Shown: in pieces, positions 1 through 11,070 of the stretch
Position numbering within the stretch: the first letter of the stretch is position 1
Layout of the letters: every line of letters starts with the position of its first letter
Assembly: GCA_017893485.1 (NCBI GenBank)
Contig: CM030366.1
Coordinates: forward strand, 98,701,085 to 98,765,084
Length of the DNA stretch: 64,000 nt
Source of the DNA: Hemerocallis citrina
Lineage: Eukaryota; Streptophyta; Magnoliopsida; Asparagales; Asphodelaceae
Reading direction: 5' to 3'
Made by a program: the position numbers and the translations under genes
The notes under the pieces: generated by a model
The model's input: the letters and a program-made list of their open reading frames with translations, nothing else
What the model was told of the DNA's origin: nothing
Database searches by the model: none

Positions 1-99
1 TTTCCTTGTACTGTGGCCTTTCAAGGCGTTTGTGATGAATAAAAAATGATTTTTCCTTCCCTCCTTATTTTGTAAGAGAGATGGACGCTGTGCGTAGTG

Positions 100-1195
100 C
101 AAGCCGAGTGTCGGGCCCCGTCTTGTAAGAAAGTTGGTGGTTCAGGATCTTTGCCGAGCGCCTAGCCCATTAAGCTTGAGAAAGCTAGGGTGTATGGCTC
201 GAGGTTAATGCCGAATGTCGAGCTCTTGTGCTCTGTAAAAGAGTTAGGAAGTGGTTCGGGATCATTACCGGTGCCTATCCCATAAAGCTTGAGAAAGCTA
301 GGGTATGGCTCGAGGTTAATGCCGAATGTCGAGCTCCTGTGCTCTGTAAAAGAGTTGGGATGGGGTTCGGGATCATTACCGAGTGCCTAGCTCATAAATC
401 TTGAGAAAGCTAGGGTATGGCTCGAGGTTAATGCCGAATGTCGAGCTCTTGTGCTCTGTAAAAGAGTAGCCCATAAAACTTGAGAAAGCTAGGGTATTGC
501 TCGAGGTTAATGCTGAATGTAGAGCTCATGTGCTCTGTAAAAGAGTTAAGAAGTGGTTTAGGATCATTACTGAGCGTGTATCCCATAAAGGTTGAGAAAG
601 CTAGGGTATGGCTTGAGGTTAATGCCGAATGTCGAGCTCCTATGCTCTGTAAAGGAGTTAGGATGTGGTTCGGGATCATTACTGAGCACCTAGCCCATAA
701 AGCTTGAGAAAGCTAGGGTATGGCTTGAGGTTAATATCGAATGTCAAGCTCATGTGCTTTGTAAAAGAGTTAGGATGTGGTTCGGGATCATTACCGAGCG
801 CCTAGCCTATAAAGCTTGAGAAAGCTACGGGATGGCTCGAGTTTAATGCTGAATGTCGAGCTCTTGTGCTGTGTAAAAGAGTTAGGATGTGGTTCGGGAT
901 CATTACCGAGTGCTAGCCCATAAAGCTTGAAAAAGCTAGGGTATGGCTCGAGGTTAATGCCGAATGTCGAGCTCCTATGCTCTGTAAAAGAGTTAGGATG
1001 TGGTTCGGGATCATTACCGAGTGCCTAGCCCACAAAGCTTGAGAAAGATAGGGTATGGCTTGAGGTTAATGCCGAATGTTGAGGTACTGTGCTCTGTAAA
1101 AGATTTAGGATATGGTTCGGGATCATTACCAAGCGCCTAGCCCATAAAGCTTGAGAAAGCTAGGGTATGGCTCGAGGTCAATGCCGAAAGTAGAG
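100..1195. repeat. Tandem array, about 112-bp unit, about 10 copies
   Basis: A unit with landmarks CATAAAGCTTGAGAAAGCTA, GCTCGAGGTTAATGCCGAAT and GGTTCGGGATCATTACCGAG repeats head to tail. The CAT landmark lies at 168, 281, 393, 472, 584, 696, 808, 919, 1031 and 1143, so the period is 111-113 bp. One copy (393-471) is shortened to 79 bp by loss of the GGTTCGGGATCATTACC part. Copies are about 90 percent alike by eye; the leftmost is more diverged. The array sits between the integrase end and the missing 3' LTR of the Tat element, the 3' UTR position known in Tat/Ogre elements to seed satellites. Bases 1-99 show nothing further. Confidence 0.9.
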
Positions 1196-1339
1196 CTGGA
1201 GGCACCGAGTTTGCTTGCACAAAATTAGAACAAGAAAGGAATGAAACAGAGTTACACATTTTATTTACACAAAAAAAGTGGGGCACATGGTGCCGATTAC
1301 ATGAGTTTCTGTTACACAAGGAGTTCAGTCGTCCCCTTC

Positions 1340-2290
1340 GAGAAACTTGATGAGGTGTTCTGTGTTCCAGGGCCTCTTTATGATCCTGCCTCCTAGGTCT
1401 GTGAGTCGGTACGTGTCAGGACCCTCCCAATTAGGGACCAATTTTCTCTTTTTACCGGGGTCGAATACTGCTAGCTTCCGAAGCACGAGGTCACCAAGCT
1501 TGATGTTGGTGGGGCAGACCTTCTTAACTTCTCGATCCGTTGTTGGTATATGCTTCTTCTGATGGCGGATTTTTCCCTGACCTCATCGATTAGATCCAAG
1601 TTGGCTCTGAGGCCCGTTGAGTTGTTCTCTTCGTCGAAGGCCATGATCCTAGGCGAAGGGAGCCTGATCTCTTGGGGGATAACTGCCTCTGTGCCGTAGG
1701 TTAGGTTGAAAGGGGACTCGCCCATGGGGTTTCTCTTCATCGTCCGGTGCGCCCAGAGTACGCTTAGCAACTCATTGACCCACAACTCCTTTGATGAATT
1801 ATCCAACCACTTCTTGAGGCCGTCAAGGATTTGACGGTCCGTGTTCTTGGTCTGGCCATTTGACTTGGGGTGACATATCGATGAGAAGTGCTGCTGGATG
1901 CCGATGTCTTCGCAGAACTTTCGAAAGTTTTGGTCTATGAATTGGGTCCCGTTGTCTGTGATGAGTACGTGGGGGATCCCGAACCGGCAGATGATGTTCT
2001 TCTAGAAGAATTGCTGGGTTTGGTGCTCGGTGATCGTGGCCAGGGGCTCTGCCTCGATCCATTTAGTAAAGTAGTCGATGGCCACCACGAGGAACTTCCT
2101 TTGGCCCATTGCTTTTGGAAAAGGGACGACCAAATCCATCCCCCACATAGAAAATGGGGTCGAACTCGCCAGGGAGCGGAGGTTCGCTTGTGGAAGCCTC
2201 TTCACTAAGGAGAATCTTTGGCAAGGGCCGCATCTTTTGAAGAGGTCCTGGGCGTCTTGTAACATGGTCGGTCAATAGTACCCGTGGTTT
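1340..2290 (-). pseudogene. Tat-element integrase, decayed
   Basis: Minus-strand pieces show the zinc-finger end (KRCGPCQ at about 2235), the core start WGMDLV with PFPKA (about 2130-2160), the second Asp in a DNGTQF motif (about 1940), SNGQ (about 1860) and a C-terminal part with LLSVLWAHRT and PFNLTYGTEAVIP (about 1650-1780). The pieces are in different frames, so there are at least two frameshifts. The residue after SNGQT is Lys where the catalytic Glu is expected. In the family this protein inserts the cDNA into host DNA in the nucleus. This copy cannot be active. Confidence 0.85.
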
Positions 2291-3035
2291 AGGGCTTTTC
2301 TAGCGAACGACCTGCACCCCATGTGACACCCCCCCGATTCCTTCATGTAATTCCTTCAAAGCGTACTTAGGCTCGTCGGGGGCCAGGAAACGAAGATAGG
2401 GTCTGCCGTCCGTTGTTGTGTACGAGCGTTTGAAGAGTGTCTTGTTGATTATGATGAACCTCTCTGAATGGACTCGGGTCCTTCTAGCCTCAGCCCGATC
2501 TTGAGGAAGCTCACCCTCGGCCAGAAACTTCATAATGGGAGTCATCCAGTTGTTTGGATAGGGTTCGGTGGCGAGGCAGAGGACTTCTGGGAGGTCGATG
2601 CTAGGACTGAGTAGGACTTCGATTAATATGGTGCTGTCTAGCCCTTCGAAGGATGATGAGGCCAGTTTTGACAGGGAATCACCCTGAGCGTTTTGCTCTC
2701 TAGGGATTCGTTCCACCGAAGAGAAGCCAAAGGTTGCCAGGAGTTGCTAGACTACCGCCAAATATCGGACCCTCCAAGCGTCACGAATCTCGTACTCCTC
2801 GGTGAACTAGTTGACCATGATCTGGAAGTCGCTAAAGGCCCTGGTTTGTCTGGCCCCCGCCTTGTGCACCAGAGTGAGCTCGGCGATCATAGCCTCGTAC
2901 TCCGCCTCGTTGTTTGAGGCTGAAAAGTTTAGGCAGAGGGAATACTGGAGAATGAAGTTGTCGGAACCTTTGAGGATGACGCTCGTGCCGCTTCCCACTT
3001 CGCAAGACGAGTCATCGACATAAACTTTCTAGATT
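2291..3035 (-). pseudogene. Second (archaeal-like) RNase H plus linker of the Tat element, decayed
   Basis: Minus-strand reading at 2807-2998 shows GSGTSVIL, LNFSASNNEAEYEAMIAEL and LVHKAGARQ. This is the acquired RNase H found in Tat/Ogre elements in addition to the normal one; the Asp-Gly-Ser start lies just upstream at about 3010. The linker towards integrase follows at 2300-2716, where APDEPKYALKELHEGIGG marks the approach to the zinc finger. Stops between the pieces break the frame. Confidence 0.75.
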
Positions 3036-4640
3036 GGATTTGCCTCTTGAGGTTCAAATGGCTCAGAGATAGTGCACTCCATGATAAACTTGGTGAGGGC
3101 CTGCCCCTTTTTGGCTATCCTGGGCTGGTAGCAATGTCGTACTGGCTTAGTTCGATCAACCACTTGACTACGCGGCCGGAACTTTTGGGCTTGTGGAGGA
3201 CGGCCTTGAGAGGCTGGTCCGTAAGGACCTGGATAGAGTGGGCCTGGAAATATGGGTGGAGCTTTCGCGCGGCCATTACCAGGGCGTATGCCACCTTTTC
3301 CATCTTTGCATATCTTGTCTCGGCTGAGAGTAAGACTTTGCTCACATAGTATAGAGGCTTCGGAACACCCTCTTCTTCCCGGACGAGCACGACACTGAGG
3401 GCGCTTTTCGAGGGTGAGAGGTACAAAAAGAGCGGTTCGCCCGGTTCGGGTTTGCTCAGAAGCGGGGGGTTGGCGAGGTAGGACTTCAACTGTTCAAATG
3501 CCTGTCGCTGGGGGTCGCCCCATTCGAAACCTTTCGCCCCTCGTAGGGCCATGAAGAAGGGGAGGGACTTCTCTCCGGACTTGGTGAGGAAACGGCCGAT
3601 GGCCGCCAGTCTCCCCATAAGCTGCTGAACCTCCTTAATGCTTCTGGGAGGGGCCATGTCGATTATGGTCTGGATCTTCTCGAGATTTGTCTCAATACCA
3701 CGTTGGCTGATGACGAATCCAAGAAATTTTCCTGAGGAGACGCTGGAGGCACACTTGGCGGGGTTGAGCCTCATGTTGTGGGAGCGAAGGATGCCAAAGG
3801 CTTCCTCAAGGTCGGCGACATGTTCCTGCCCTCGTTGGCTCTTGACGAGCATGTCTTCGACGTATACCTCCATGTTATGACCGATCTGATTTTTGAAGAC
3901 TCGGTTGACAAGTCCTTTGGTAGGTGGCCCCTGCTGTTCTTGAGCCCGAAGGGCATGACCTGGTAGCAGTAGAGACCCTGGTCGGTGATGAAGGTTGTTT
4001 TGGCGATGTCCAGAGGGAACATCCGGAACTGATTGTAGCCTAAAATGGCATCCATGAAGGTTAGGAGCTCGTGACCCGACGTTGCATCGATCAGAGCGTC
4101 GATGCACAGGAGGGGAAAGGATCTTTCGGGCACGCCCTATTGAGATCCTTTGAAGTCTATGCAGATCCTCCAGTTCCCGCTGGCCTTCTTGACCATCACA
4201 ACGTTAGCCAGTCACTCGGGGTATCAGACCTCCTGAATGAACCGGACGGACAACAGTTTGTCCACCTCCGCTTTTACTGCTTGTTGCCTCTCCGGGGCAA
4301 ACTTGTGCCGCTTCTGATGGATTGGCTTGGAGCCCAGTGCGACGCTCAGCCAGTGCATGATTAGGTCCTCGGAAATCCCGAGCATGTCGGATGGGGTCCA
4401 GGAGAAGAGGTCGATATTATGGCGAACGCAATCAATCAGCCTGGCTTCAGGTCGGGGGAAAGGGTGTGGCTCACACAGAACCACTTGGATTTGTCTTCCG
4501 CCTCGTATGCGACCTCCTCCAATTCGTCTGCAGGTTCCGACTCGAGCTGGCTTCTTGCAGGCGGAAGGTCGACCGCGTAGAGTGGGAACACCCCGCTGCC
4601 GACCGTGGTCATGTAGCACAAACGTGCCGACTCCTAATTT
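3036..4640 (-). pseudogene. Tat-element reverse transcriptase and RNase H, decayed
   Basis: RT landmarks on the minus strand in order: VKKASGNWRICIDF (about 4170), IDALIDATSGHELLTFMDA (about 4060-4110), a YVEDMLVKS box (about 3850) and LGFVISQRGIE (about 3700). RNase H follows with LYLSPSKSALSVVLVREEEG (about 3400) and LTDQPLKAVLHKP (about 3210). One extra G near 4150, just after the ICIDF motif, shifts the frame, giving two overlapping open frames (4133-3771 and 4107-3115). The catalytic YxDD box reads YVED, an inactivating change. The normal role is copying element RNA into cDNA and degrading the RNA strand. Confidence 0.85.
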
Positions 4641-4663
4641 CCTCTAACAACACCCACTCGAGG

Positions 4664-5015
4664 TCAGTAGGGGAATTTTAGCTTCAAGTGGTAGGCCGAA
4701 GGAACGGCCTGGAATGAGCAATGGCCGGGTTGGCCGACGATGGCACCGTACGCCGCCTTGATGTTGAGCACCATTAAGTCTATCGATTTGGTCCACGTGA
4801 TGGGGGTTGTGGCAGCTGTTACATCCAGCATAACGATCCCTTCAATCTGTATTGGGATGCCTGAGAACCCGTGCAAGGTGTACCCGGCCGGCTTTAGCTT
4901 ATCTCGGGGGGGGGGCTTGAGGTTCTCAAATGCTTCCGAGAAGAGGATGTTGACCGAGCTCCTGTTGTCCACGAGAATTCGGTGGGCTTCAAAATTTGCC
5001 ATGACGAGGCTAATG
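4664..5015 (-). pseudogene. Tat-element aspartic protease domain, split by a solo LTR
   Basis: The minus strand shows MANFEAHRILVDN with the active-site region SSVNILF (about 4950-5000), then GYTLHGFSGIPI, LNIKAAYGAIVGQPG and AYHLKLKFPY. This is the retroviral-type aspartic protease of Tat elements. The catalytic Asp is kept, but the expected Gly after Asp-Asn is Arg. The first codons of the domain (PHCDALV region) lie at about 8130-8150, on the other side of the 3.1-kb LTR insertion. Confidence 0.8.
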
Positions 5016-5020
5016 ACGAG

Positions 5021-8000
5021 TGTAACACCCTGCAAAATTGGAAATAATAATTTTGCCCTTGTGTGTTACGCACGTGTATTTTGTAATGTATTTTCATTTC
5101 GTATTTTGAATTTCGACTATTTATGCATTTCCCGTATTGATTTTAGTCGTTTAAATATAATATTTTAATCTCTGTATTTTTACTTGCTTTTTACGTATTT
5201 TCGATGCACGTATCAATTCCGTATTTTTCTACTGCCATGTGTGATATTTCTGTGTCTCAATTATTTATTTTATTCATTTGAACTCGTTTTATAAAACAGA
5301 AATTCATTTCCCCTATTTTGATTAAAAATGCATTTTTTCGATTTTTGCACGTATGATGCACGTGCTAATTTATCCATCTCTTTTCTTACTCTCATTTACT
5401 AATTTTAGCATGCATAACCTTATTTAGCCTTTTTATTTTAATCCATGGACCTAAAGATTAAATCATAGCCCGTTAGATTAATTAAAAGAAGAGTCCACTA
5501 GAATAATTAAGTTAATAAATTAAAATAAAAGCCCATGGGACAAGCCCATTAATTAAATTCTATTTTTAAGTTGTGCATGGACTCATACATGACATGTAAC
5601 AACTTTTAATATACATTTTAGAAGCATAGGAGTTGTTTTTATTTTTGTGTATGTGTGTGCACTAGTGCACAACACGTGCACGTGTTAGTTGAAGGGTTGG
5701 GAGTTAGGGGATGTGAAGAGATGGGAGTTAAGTTTTGAAGAGTTGGAAACATGAAGAGTTGGGAGTTTTGGGAGTTAGGGTTTTGAAGAGGTGAAAAAGG
5801 AGTTAGAAATGTGAAAGGTTGGAGGTTTTGTGAGTTAAGAAAATGAAGGGTTGAAAATTAAATTGAGTGATTTATTAGGTGGGTAATTTTGCAATTTGAA
5901 CCCTAACAATATCCTATAAATAGCACCCCATTTCTCCTTCAATTTTCACACCAAAACGAAAATCGAATATAAGAGAAAAAAAAAAGAAATGGAGTAAGAG
6001 AGTTCTTGTGCTTGGAGGAGTTCTTGGTAGGAGAAATTGCTAGGAGGAGAAGATCTTGCTAGGAGCTAGGAGTGGATTCCATCATTCCCATTCTCAAATC
6101 TTCCATTAAAGGTGGGTGGTTTCATTATTTTCTAGTGTAGAATATGCATGCTAAAATGAGTAGTATAAGAAGATGTTGATGTGAAATATGTAGATAAAGT
6201 TCATGCTAGTGTAATATGCTATGAATGGTAGTTTTGTTTTGATTGAGTAAAGAAAAGGTAGATACCATGCTAATTAAAAAGAAGATTTCTTTCATACTAT
6301 GAATCATGTTTGTTTGCAAAAATTTTGTACATTGTTGAATATATGAAATTTGTTAAGGAAAGTTATATTCAAACCATGCTTTGATAAATAAGAAAGAAGA
6401 AAGAAAGTAAATTTTAGTTAGTGCTTTGAAATGTATTTTTGCTATGTCCTAATTGAAAATATAAACAATTGGATAAAAGAGATAATTGATTATTGTTGAT
6501 TGTATGAACACTTGTTAGAAATTCTTCCTTTAATAAGCAAATGAATTTTTTTGTAAAGTAAATTTGATACTATGGAACTTATGTGATTGTTCATAAAAGA
6601 TCTAATGTGCTATTTTGATTAAATTAAGTAAAGGCAATTTCATGTTTACTAACAAGATTTTTCTTGCACTTTTGATATATAAAAATGGATATTTTAGGAA
6701 AATGAATAATGTGACTTCAGAAATTTATTTAAGAAGAGATCTTTTGAGAAGAATGAAGTACTAATTTGTGAAGTGATTCCTAAAGGGAATTATACTCTTA
6801 CTTTTTGTTTGTTTAAAGAATCTTTTAAAGTGAACTGAGACATTGGATTTGTTATAACATTTCATATGATGAAATTGTGTTCTTGAAAGGAATGATTTGC
6901 TTATAATGAATTTGAATAAATAAATAGATCATCAATAGTGTTAAGACTAAGAAATGACTACTTGGTGAATAAGTGTTAAGACAAGTTATTGATCTTTTGT
7001 GAATTAATTGAAAATGAAAATATCTAAGTTTAAGACATGTTTATTAAAGGGTATGTGTACCCATGGATTCTTGTACATGAAAAAGTTGTGATTTAGAGTT
7101 GGTGAGACCTCGGGTACCGGCACCATTTGATTTGAAAAGAGTTGAGATATATTTTGAGATATGATCATGGAGCTATCTCGAATTTGTTGATTAAGTCCGG
7201 TAGGAGGTAAGACTAATTCTAGGTCTGAAAATTTATTCATGTCTCGAACTAAATAATTAGGCACATAAGTGAAGATGTAGTAAACCTGGGCAAGCATAAG
7301 TGGGTTGCTTCTATATAGTCGGCGGTGGATCTCCGTGGCTATAGACCCAGTTGGTGGACTGTGGTTGCTCCGTGGAAGATGGGCTTTATTTTTAAATACG
7401 GGACTTAGCGTAGTCGGCCGGATAGTTTGCCATACTCCAATGTACATACGTATACCGGGGCTAGGGGGCACTTGCGGGATGATTCGCACGATGAGGGATC
7501 TGTTATAACAGCCAGCGAGGTTGGGATCCATATTCGCAGAATGATCTAAACCTTGTTTTATTACTGGGTAGTTTCATGGCGAGGGAATCGAACCCTTTAT
7601 TGTGGAGTACGTAGGCGTTTGCCTTCGGACCTATATAGTATGGGATGCATAGAATCCGAACAAGTGTGCATTAGTGTCATCCTAGTATAAAAATGTGTGC
7701 ATTAGGCATTAAGGCATCGCATACATTTATGTTCTTAGCGTAGTCACAACTTAACACTATTGTTCATTTCAACTTTTTGTGATTTGTTAAAGTAATGAGA
7801 TCGTCATATGTATGGCATGGAGAGGATAGCCGAGTATAACATTTTCGTCAGTTGTAAGTGACTAACGTGCCCACAGCTTGACATGCAGGTAATGGACTTT
7901 GCCATGAAGATGTTATGATGCAGTGATGATTTACATTGTTAAAATTATACAAGTTGTATTTTATTTCATCGTTGTATTTCTTTTATTCTTTTGCTGTGTA

Positions 8001-8125
8001 AACAAAATGTAATGAACTCTGATGTATCATTGAAAAATTTTAATTTTCTTGTAATATTGTACGAAGTGAAGTAAAGATCCTGTGAAATCTCGAATTCGGT
8101 CATATTTGGAATTCGGGGTGTTACA
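5021..8125 (+). mobile_element. Solo LTR of a Tekay-type gypsy element (3105 bp)
   Basis: It starts TGTAACACCC and ends GGGGTGTTACA, with a perfect 5-bp target duplication ACGAG at 5016-5020 and 8126-8130. It has a TATA box and no coding capacity or PBS. Its 3' half matches the LTRs of the complete chromovirus at 41119-52855: GAACCCT, GGATGCATAG, GAACAAGTG at 7590-7670, CGTCAGTT at about 7845, and the terminal CGAATTCGG..GGTGTTACA. It is therefore a lone LTR left by LTR-LTR recombination after insertion into the older Tat element. Small open frames inside (7004-7531) are not genes. Confidence 0.92.
5915..5922 (+). promoter_or_regulatory. TATA box of solo LTR
   Basis: TATAAATA within CCTATAAATAGCACCCC, about 895 bp into the LTR. 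A transcript would start near 5945-5955. The LTR could still act as a plus-strand promoter inside the minus-strand Tat remnant. Confidence 0.65.
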
Positions 8126-8130
8126 ACGAG

Positions 8131-9690
8131 GGCATCGCAGTGTGGGAGCCGGACTCCCTCCAGGTCTTCTCGGGAAATGGGTCCCATTCTGGCCGTCGGT
8201 TGATTGTTCGAGGAGGAGGCAAAGGCCTTAGATTCCTCGGATCCCTCCGGTCTCGTGGATTATCCCGAGTGAACTCTCTTAAGTACCTTCGCTGGGTGAG
8301 GGCCTCGATCTCGTCTTTAAGGGCCCGACAGTTGTCCGTCTCGTGCCCGTTGTCTCCGTGGAAGCGGCAGTAGAATATTTGGTCCCTCTTCTTGTTGTTG
8401 CTCGGTCGGGGAGGGAGTTGGACGAGCCCTTTATCCTCGGGCTCCATCAGGATTGCCGAGACGTTCTGGTTCAGCAGCGTGTACCTCTCAAATGGGGGGA
8501 CCGGAGGAACTCTTTTGAGACTGATTTCTTTCATGGTTTTCTTGGCGGGTTCGACGTCGTCGGCCTTCCACTTCCCCTTGGGAGTTTCTTCTTTGGTGCT
8601 CTCCGGATTTAGGGCCTCTTTCGCTCAAATGTACTTCTCGACCCTGTTGAGCAGGTCGGAAAATTCAACGGGTAGTTTTTTGGCCAATGAAGCCTTCAGC
8701 TGACTGTGTCGAACGTTGTGTCGGAAAGCCGCCGAAGAGATGCCCGCATCCAGAGAGGAGACCGATCTCGCCTCGGCGGTGAACCTCCGAATGAAATCGC
8801 GGAGTGACTCCCCTTCGTTCTGCCTGAGGTCTAGAAGGGACGCGCTCTTCTCGACCTTTCGGCTGGTCACGAAGTGGACTAGGAAGTTTGCTTCAAACTG
8901 GTCGAACGAGAAGACTGATCCGGGAGTGAGCTTTGAGAACCATTCCCGAGCCGGACCGCGAAGGGTGGCAGGGAAGGCGCGGCATAGGAGGGGATCCGCA
9001 GCGCTGTGAACCATCATGAGGGTCTTAAATCTCTCCATGTGATCAGCGGGATCACCCTCGCCGTTGTATGTCTCGAATTGGGGAGGCCTGAAATTTCGGG
9101 GGATCTCGGCTTCCAAGATTTGGGGGGAGAATGGGGGTTGGGTCGGCCGATGACCATGACCCGGCATTGGTCCGCCCTCGTTGAGATGGGCGAGGCGGTT
9201 CTCCATCTCCCGTAAGCACCGGAGGACGGCGTCTTCTTGTTCCATGGGATGGGCCGATCCGTAGGATTCGTCGCCCCTTGCTCCTAACCGAGGGTCGGAG
9301 TTTTTGCGGACCTCGGTTCCATGGCCGCCTCAAGTTTCTTGGAGGACTTCGTCCCAAAAGTTTTGGAACTCGGCCCTTGTGACTGGGCTAGCCCCACCGG
9401 GTCCTGCGGGGGTGGAGGCTCACGGGGCGTGTGGCTGTGTCCCGGATCACGCTCTATGGACGGTCGTCTGCGATGGTTCGAGACCGAGTTCGAAGCGACC
9501 TTTCTCCTAGTTCGACTGGCCTGCCGATCCAGGATGACTCGTCGCAAATTGGTTGTGTTTGAGTGAGAAGCACCTGGGCCGTGTCCGGCCGCGCCATTGA
9601 CTCGTGGTTGGTTGGAACCCTGGGCATCCGCGCGGCTGTGATGTGGAGGGTTTGGGTGTCGTGCCGAGGTGACGACCTTTCTGGCTTTGG
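8131..9690 (-). pseudogene. Tat-element gag, decayed
   Basis: The minus strand gives a proline/arginine-rich N-terminal part (9690-9284), a retrotransposon gag core (9245-8625) with IPRNFRPPQFETYNGEGDPADH, LRGPAREWFSKL, FVTSRKVEKSASLLDL and GESLRDFIRRFTAEA, and a C-terminal part (8534-8131) with the finger CRFHGDNGHETDNC (C-X2-H/C type, as in Tat gag). The three parts are in different frames. Gag forms the particle shell and packs the RNA. The first ATG at 9778 lies inside the PBS, so the ATG at about 9691 is the likelier start. Confidence 0.85.
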
Positions 9691-9759
9691 GAGCCATGGA
9701 AGAGCTCGAACTTGAGGGGACGTTCCTGGCTGGGCTCGGACTGGCGACAGTACCTGAGT

Positions 9760-9778
9760 TTCCCACAGACAGCGCCAA
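9760..9778 (-). other. Primer-binding site of the Tat element
   Basis: The minus strand reads TTGGCGCTGTCTGTGGGAA directly after the LTR end, a typical TGGCGC-type gypsy PBS two bases from the LTR. It fixes the orientation and the inner LTR edge at 9781. Confidence 0.8.
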
Positions 9779-9780
9779 CC

Positions 9781-10279
9781 TGATGCTGTTTGTTTTGGAA
9801 GTGTGGGGGCAACATGTGTGAGTTCTTGTAATTTGTGTAGCGGAAGATATGGTACTGGCGTCGATCAGATCCTAGGCCGCAGGACCGACTTTCGGAGTAG
9901 CAGAAGAGAGGTGGAGGCCGGGTGCTCGACTCGGATCTTTGAGGCTCGACTCGATCTTTTGTACCTGCACACTGCCTAGAAACATGGGGAGAAGTCCCGG
10001 CGACTGGCCATCCGACGATCTAGTCAGTCACTGAGAATGCAACAGTAGCTAGGGTTCAGGTGGGGAAAAGTTTATTACCTTCAAAAGTGAGGAGGGGGTC
10101 TGGTATTTATAGGCAGGGGTAAATGGGTCTAAGACCCTAACGGATTGGGTCGGACCCGTTCGCCTGTGGGTCTGAATGGGCTGAAGCCCGTCTGACTCGT
10201 TCGACTTGGTGAACACAGGGGAGAGAAGTCTGAGGAGATCTGATGGTCCAGATGGGGCCACGTCACTTACCCCATATCA
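9781..10279 (-). repeat. 5' LTR of the Tat element (about 499 bp)
   Basis: On the minus strand it starts TGATATGGGG and ends CAGCATCA, giving TGAT..ATCA ends. It adjoins the PBS and holds a minus-strand TATA box. The outer edge is inferred from the inverted ends only, because the partner LTR is outside the window. Confidence 0.75.
10104..10111 (-). promoter_or_regulatory. TATA box in the Tat LTR
   Basis: The plus strand reads GGTATTTATAGGC, so the minus strand reads CCTATAAATACC. This would give initiation near 10075-10080, inside the LTR. Confidence 0.7.
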
Positions 10280-10764
10280 GTAGTAGTTAACTGTAGTTTT
10301 CTATTCCCATACACAGTACATACATATTTTGCAAATATAGCTAATTAATCATCACAGTATTAATCTAAGAGGAACAGTAGTTAGGCCAGTTTCGAGATAG
10401 CTAATTAATCATATATGCGAAACACGGTATTAATCATCACAGTATTGCAAATATAGCTAATTAATCATCACAGTATTAACCACTTCACACTCATGTTCTG
10501 CTTTCTGCATATTCTGAGCCGAGCAAATTAGCAGAGAATCCTAGTGACTGTTTCTTTATTTATTTTGCTGATGCTCAGGTAAACTGCTACCCCAACATCC
10601 ATTTTGGATTCTTGTGTTTCCACTTTTGAACTTTCTTCCTTAAATAATACATATTCAAACAACAATAAAAAGATAACGCTAACCATACTTATTGTTGCTA
10701 ATTTTTTTGGGTGTGGGAGCAATCAATAGTGTAGGTTTTTTGGAGGAACCATAAAAACTTGACC
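10280..10764. repeat. Non-coding AT-rich stretch with local duplications
   Basis: The phrase AATATAGCTAATTAATCATC followed by ACAGTATTAA occurs at about 10335 and 10449, with a partial copy at 10397. These are short interspersed duplications. No gene is seen. Confidence 0.6.
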
Positions 10765-11070
10765 TTTTGATATTCAACGGTGTTGACTGCCTTTGACTGC
10801 GATGAACTTGACGATCTGACTCGTTTGCACCGTAGGATTCGATTCGTATGGTGATGATCACCTCTGCCGACCTGCAAAAAGTTTGAAACACCAGGGTTGA
10901 TCTCAGCGACAGACCCTCCGACGCTCAAGTCAGAAATCAAGAAGTTTTTGAAAGAGCTTTTGTGGAGAAAATACTGATTACCTGTTTCTAGTGGAGGTTG
11001 GCGATCAGTTTCGAGATAATCATTTATCTCTACTTCCCGGTGTTTTTGGATTGAATTAGTTATCTTTTCT

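Larger units (their letters stand above)
1..10279 (-). mobile_element. Tat-lineage Ty3/gypsy retrotransposon, partial, decayed
   Basis: On the minus strand the order is LTR (9781-10279), PBS, gag, protease, RT, RNase H, a second RNase H, integrase, then a tandem-repeat 3' UTR. This order, the gag finger of the type CRFHGDNGHETDNC, and an extra RNase H with the motif NNEAEYEAMIAEL are family marks of the Tat/Ogre lineage. The 3' LTR lies left of the window, so age and target duplication cannot be read. Frameshifts and stops cut every domain, and catalytic residues are lost in RT (YVED for YVDD) and integrase (Lys for the catalytic Glu in the SNGQ region). A solo LTR splits it between gag and the protease active site. 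Confidence 0.85.

Noticed and set aside
100..1195. CRISPR-like array
   Set aside because: Units of 112 bp are contiguous without spacers and lie in the 3' UTR of a plant retrotransposon.
7004..7531. 175-codon minus-strand frame in solo LTR 1
   Set aside because: Lies wholly inside LTR sequence, antisense to the conserved U5 part; no motif and not kept in the related LTRs.
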